A stretch of DNA of 64,000 bases. It comes from Lysobacterales bacterium. Lineage in GTDB: Bacteria > Pseudomonadota > Gammaproteobacteria > Xanthomonadales > SZUA-5. The DNA is taken from the NCBI GenBank assembly GCA_022844135.1, contig JALHMG010000004.1:62001-126000 (forward strand), written 5' to 3'. Shown piece by piece: positions 60,848 to 64,000 of the stretch. A program made the position numbers and the translations under genes. Below the pieces are notes generated by a model. The model was not told where the DNA came from and ran no database searches. It saw nothing but the letters and a program-made list of their open reading frames with translations. The stretch's first letter is position 1; the number at the start of each line of letters is the position of its first letter.

Positions 60848-63202
60848 ATGAAATTTTCGGAGAACTGGCTGCGCGAATTGGTCGAGGTGGCGGCCACGCG
60901 TGCGGAGCTGACGCATCGGTTGACGATGTGTGGACTTGAGGTCGAGTCGACGACGCCGCTGGAACCAGCGCTGGATGGCGTGGTGATTGCGCGCATCGTC
61001 AGCGCTGAGCAGCATCCGAATGCTGATCGCTTGCGGGTGTGCCAGGTCGATATCGGCACAGCCCAGACGCTGCAAATCGTTTGCGGCGCGCCGAATGCGC
61101 GCGCGGGATTGATCGCGCCGTTGGCAACGGTGGGCGCCACGCTGCCCGGCGGACTCACTATTAAGGCCGCGCAACTGCGCGGCGTGGATTCATTCGGCAT
61201 GCTGTGCTCGGCCAAAGAGCTGGCCATCGATGCTGATGCCAGCGGCTTGATGGAGCTGCCGAGCGATGCGCCGGTGGGTGCGGCGCTGGGTCAGTGGCTG
61301 GGATTACCCGATGCGATTATCGAGCTTGGCCTGACGCCGAATCGCAGCGACTGCCTGGGACTGTTCGGTCTGGCCCGCGAAGTGGCAGCCGAGTTCGGAA
61401 CGCAGGCGCGTTTGCCTGATGTCAAACCTGCGCCAGTGACGCTCAGCGCACAGTTGCCTGTCGCGATCGATCGCGGCTCAGGTTGTCCTCGTTACCTGGG
61501 TCGCATCATCGAAGGGCTGGACGCCAAAGCGGCCACGCCGGTCTGGATGCGCGAGCGGCTGCGGCGAGCGGGTCTGCGCTCGATTTCGGCGCTGGTCGAT
61601 GTCACCAATTACGTCATGCTTGAAACCGGCCAGCCGCTGCATGCCTTCGATGCCGATGCGGTGCGCGGTGCGGTGCGCGTACGTCGCGCCGCACCCGGCG
61701 AAACCTTGGAGCTGCTGGACGAGCGCAAGGTGGTGCTCGACCCCGAGTTCCTGCTGATCGCCGATGATGCGGGTGCGTTGGCGCTGGCGGGTGTCATGGG
61801 TGGGCATAGCTCGCGTGTTACCGATACGACCACGCGCGTATTTCTCGAAAGCGCCCATTTTGCGCCGGGCGCAATCAGCGGCCGTGCGCGGCGATTGGGC
61901 ATGCACACCGACGCATCGCATCGTTTTGAGCGCGGCGTCGATCCGGCGCTGCCGGAACTGGCGATAGAGCGCGCGACTGCTCTGCTGCTCGCGATTGCCG
62001 GCGGCGCCGCCGGACCGATCTCGCGCGCAGAGCACGACGACGAGTTGCCGGTGCGCAAGCCGGTGGCGCTGCGCCGCGCACGCATCGAGAAAGTTCTTGG
62101 CATCGCTGTTCCCGATGCCAGCGTCGAGCGCATCCTGGGTACGCTCGGTATGCAGGTTGCGAACACATCCGAGGGTTGGCACGTGACGCCGCCGAGTGCG
62201 CGCTTCGACATCTCCATCGAGGAAGACCTGATCGAGGAAGTTGCGCGCATCCACGGTTACGATGAAATTCCGATTGCCGCGCCGCGCGGCGAATTGCCGG
62301 TCAATCCGGCGGATGAGTCGCGCTTGCCGTTGGTCCGTTTGCGTGAGCGCCTGGTGGCGCGTGGATATCATGAGGCGCTGACTTTCGCTTTCTTGAGCGC
62401 CGCCAGTTTGGATGCCTGGGGCATTGCGACGCCGCGCATCACGCTGGCCAATCCGCTGTCTGCGGACCTGGCAGTGATGCGTACCTCGTTGTTGCCTACG
62501 CTGGTGGCAGCGCTGAAGTACAACCAGGATCGCCAGCAATCGCGCGTGCGGCTGTTCGAGTTGGGACGCGTGTATCACGATGTCGCCGGGGCGCCTGTGG
62601 AAGAGGAGCGCATTGGTTTTGCGCTCGCCGGTGCAGCTGCACCGGAGCAGTGGGCGAACGCAACGCGACCGGTGGACTTCTTTGATCTCAAGGCCGACAT
62701 AGAAGCGCTGGCCAGCGTTCGCTGCGAGCCGGGCGGCCCGGATTTTTTGCATCCAGGGCAGTGCGCGCGTGTGTTCATCGGTCAGTGTGAGATTGGTTTC
62801 ATCGGTGCTTTGCATCCCAGGCTGGCCCAGGCGCTTGACGTCGGCACCATCGTCGTTGGCGAGTTGAGCACCGCTGCGGTGGTCGCGCGCGAGCGTCCAC
62901 GCAGCCGCGAAATGTCGAAATTCCCGTCGGTCCGGCGCGATTTGGCGCTGATCGTCCAGGACGAGGTTTCGTTCGATAGTATCGCCAGTGCAGCACGCGG
63001 CGCGGCCGGCTCAAAACTGGTCGACCTCAAGCTGATGAGCGTGTACCGCGGTGCCGGCGTGGAATTGGGCAGCAAAAGTGTCGCTATCGGCTTGATTTTC
63101 CAGGACGAATCGCGCACTCTTAGCGAGGGTGAAGTGGAAGCCGCGATGGCAACTGTCATCGAAGCTACGGCAGCGACGTGTGGGGCTACAGTGCGGAGTT
63201 AG
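60848..63202 (+). CDS. pheT: Phenylalanine-tRNA ligase subunit beta
   Basis: 784 aa. Domains in order: N-terminal MKFSENWLRELVEVAATRAELTHRLTMCGLEVES, the EMAP/OB-fold tRNA-binding domain (AEQHPNADRLRVCQVDIG...IVCGAPNARAG, about 43-150), B3/B4 editing domain (about 210-380, with YVMLETGQPLHAFD), B5 domain (about 400-470), the catalytic-like core and the C-terminal FDX-anticodon-binding domain (SKFPSVRRDLALIVQDEVSFDSI). Complete. The alpha subunit gene pheS, normally just before it, is not here; the preceding 263 bases hold no gene. Confidence 0.97.
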   Translation: MKFSENWLRELVEVAATRAELTHRLTMCGLEVESTTPLEPALDGVVIARIVSAEQHPNADRLRVCQVDIGTAQTLQIVCGAPNARAGLIAPLATVGATLPGGLTIKAAQLRGVDSFGMLCSAKELAIDADASGLMELPSDAPVGAALGQWLGLPDAIIELGLTPNRSDCLGLFGLAREVAAEFGTQARLPDVKPAPVTLSAQLPVAIDRGSGCPRYLGRIIEGLDAKAATPVWMRERLRRAGLRSISALVDVTNYVMLETGQPLHAFDADAVRGAVRVRRAAPGETLELLDERKVVLDPEFLLIADDAGALALAGVMGGHSSRVTDTTTRVFLESAHFAPGAISGRARRLGMHTDASHRFERGVDPALPELAIERATALLLAIAGGAAGPISRAEHDDELPVRKPVALRRARIEKVLGIAVPDASVERILGTLGMQVANTSEGWHVTPPSARFDISIEEDLIEEVARIHGYDEIPIAAPRGELPVNPADESRLPLVRLRERLVARGYHEALTFAFLSAASLDAWGIATPRITLANPLSADLAVMRTSLLPTLVAALKYNQDRQQSRVRLFELGRVYHDVAGAPVEEERIGFALAGAAAPEQWANATRPVDFFDLKADIEALASVRCEPGGPDFLHPGQCARVFIGQCEIGFIGALHPRLAQALDVGTIVVGELSTAAVVARERPRSREMSKFPSVRRDLALIVQDEVSFDSIASAARGAAGSKLVDLKLMSVYRGAGVELGSKSVAIGLIFQDESRTLSEGEVEAAMATVIEATAATCGATVRS

Positions 63203-63205
63203 GGG

Positions 63206-63508
63206 ATGGCGCTGACCAAGGCCGAGATGGCACAACGCTTGTTCGAGGACGTGGGACTCAATAAGCGTGAGGCCAAGGAGTTCGTCGACATTTTTTTCGA
63301 CGTCATCCGCGACGCGCTGCAACAGGGGGAGAACGTCAAGCTTTCCGGTTTTGGCAATTTCGATCTGCGCCAGAAAAATCAGCGCCCAGGTCGTAATCCC
63401 AAGACAGGTGAGGAAATTCCGATCTCGGCACGCCGGGTCGTGACGTTCAGGGCAGGGCAGAAGTTGAAGGCCAGAGTCGAGGCATATGCTGGATCCGGGC
63501 AGCAATAG
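63206..63508 (+). CDS. ihfA: Integration host factor subunit alpha
   Basis: 100 aa, three bases after phe[89 protein letters not shown] is the standard IHF-alpha; the RNPKTG arm tip is present. GGAG lies seven bases upstream of the start, inside the pheT end. The partner ihfB is at 23778. Confidence 0.97.
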   Translation: MALTKAEMAQRLFEDVGLNKREAKEFVDIFFDVIRDALQQGENVKLSGFGNFDLRQKNQRPGRNPKTGEEIPISARRVVTFRAGQKLKARVEAYAGSGQQ

Positions 63509-63848
63509 CGAGCTTCCGCCGATTCCGGCCAAGCGCTACTTCACCATTGGTGAGGTTAGCGACTTGTGCGGCGTCAAGCCGCACGTCTTGCGCTATTGGG
63601 AGCAGGAGTTCCCCAGCCTCAAGCCCGTCAAGCGCCGCGGCAACCGTCGTTATTACCAACGCCACGACGTGCTGATGATTCGGCAGATCAGAAGCCTGCT
63701 GTACGAACAGGGCTTCACCATCGGCGGCGCCCGCCAGCGGCTCGACGTCGAGCCGAACAAACCCGAACTTCCCAAGGTGCCCAGCGAGATCGTGCGCCAG
63801 ATGCGCCTCGATCTCGAAGCGGTGCTAGAGATTTTGCGTCCTGCGTGA
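63486..63848 (+). CDS. MerR-family transcriptional regulator
   Basis: 120 aa, overlapping ihfA by 23 bases. The winged-helix domain is clear: [69 protein letters not shown] (residues about 18-86). The short C-terminal helix lacks metal-binding Cys. This small regulator is commonly encoded after ihfA in proteobacteria; its targets are unknown. Confidence 0.92.
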   Translation: MLDPGSNSELPPIPAKRYFTIGEVSDLCGVKPHVLRYWEQEFPSLKPVKRRGNRRYYQRHDVLMIRQIRSLLYEQGFTIGGARQRLDVEPNKPELPKVPSEIVRQMRLDLEAVLEILRPA

Positions 63849-63930
63849 TCGGAACCGTGCTTCGCGTCCGGTGCGCCGATTCAGATACCGTCGATTCGTT
63901 GGCAGCGTCGCTCAGCGATGTCGGAGAACC

Positions 63931-64000
63931 GTGCGCTATCCGTCCGGTGACGATTTCAACCTCACTCTCTCCCACGCCACTTCCTTGCGCGAACAAGTCG
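63931..64000 (+). CDS. Possible start of a gene cut by the window edge
   Basis: A GTG at 63931 with GGAG five bases upstream opens a frame reading RYPSGDDFNLTLSHATSLREQ to the edge. Another frame that starts as GTGA at the merR stop is also open. Too short to decide; neither resembles a family with certainty. Confidence 0.25.
   Translation, partial: MRYPSGDDFNLTLSHATSLREQV

Noticed and set aside
63846-64000. tRNA gene after ihfA-merR
   Set aside because: A tRNA sometimes follows this gene pair, but no cloverleaf or CCA-type acceptor end could be read in the last 150 bases.

Overview
The window looks like chromosomal DNA of a GC-rich gammaproteobacterium, most probably of the order Lysobacterales (Xanthomonadales). 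The main reasons are the gene order serC-serA-pheA-hisC-aroA-cmk-rpsA-ihfB-lapA-lapB, the pair pheT-ihfA-merR, a DksA whose zinc finger has lost one cysteine of each pair, GspA/GspB-type secretion accessory genes, a TonB-dependent receptor, and a secreted protein ending in the FANGFE tail often seen in this order. No rRNA, tRNA, CRISPR, prophage or complete insertion sequence was found.

Layout. 1-6.4 kb: a DUF2909 tail, dksA, ftsK, an SPFH protein coupled to a small ribbon-helix-helix protein under a palindromic operator, and a TetR regulator coupled to an NnrU-like membrane protein. 6.6-14.4 kb: an orphan cyanophycinase, a PAS-GGDEF-EAL protein coupled to an aldehyde dehydrogenase, a 237-bp MITE-like element reaching into the end of smpB, then smpB divergent from ratA-rnfH, an SDR protein and a DCC-family protein. 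14.6-29 kb: the serine/aromatic biosynthesis cluster running into cmk, rpsA (with a structured leader), ihfB, lapA, lapB and two surface-polysaccharide genes. 29-34.6 kb (minus strand): a six-gene operon of YIP1, MacA-like, MacB-like ATPase and permease, and two unknown membrane proteins. 34.9-38.7 kb: a secreted protein with a putative Cys-His-Asn site and a long acidic calcium-binding-type tail, a DUF6090-like protein, and a FitAB/VapBC toxin-antitoxin pair. 38.7-48.2 kb: rhomboid, gspB-gspA, a VWA protein, a three-gene operon (transglutaminase-like, propeller-like, M15 peptidase) and purT. 48.3-57.8 kb: a TonB receptor, an unusual four-gene operon of AstE-like deacylase, GlxA/ArgR-type regulator and two arginine N-succinyltransferase-like proteins, a small phosphatase operon and a leucine-dehydrogenase-type enzyme. 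58-64 kb: PhoD-type phosphatase, a candidate small RNA, a FANGFE-tailed secreted protein, then pheT (without pheS), ihfA and a MerR regulator.

The most distinctive feature is a family of intergenic tandem heptanucleotide arrays, (GGTTCTT)n or its complement (AAGAACC)n, at five places: before serC, between serC and serA, lapA and lapB, lapB and the WecA-like gene, and gspA and the VWA gene. Two sites have both arms as an inverted repeat, and in two cases the array ends a few bases before a start codon. The array is free of stop codons in all six frames. Other points worth a second look are the AST-like mini-operon, the YIP1/MacAB-like operon, the secreted Cys-His-Asn protein, the candidate sRNA, the rpsA leader and a possible AUC start codon.
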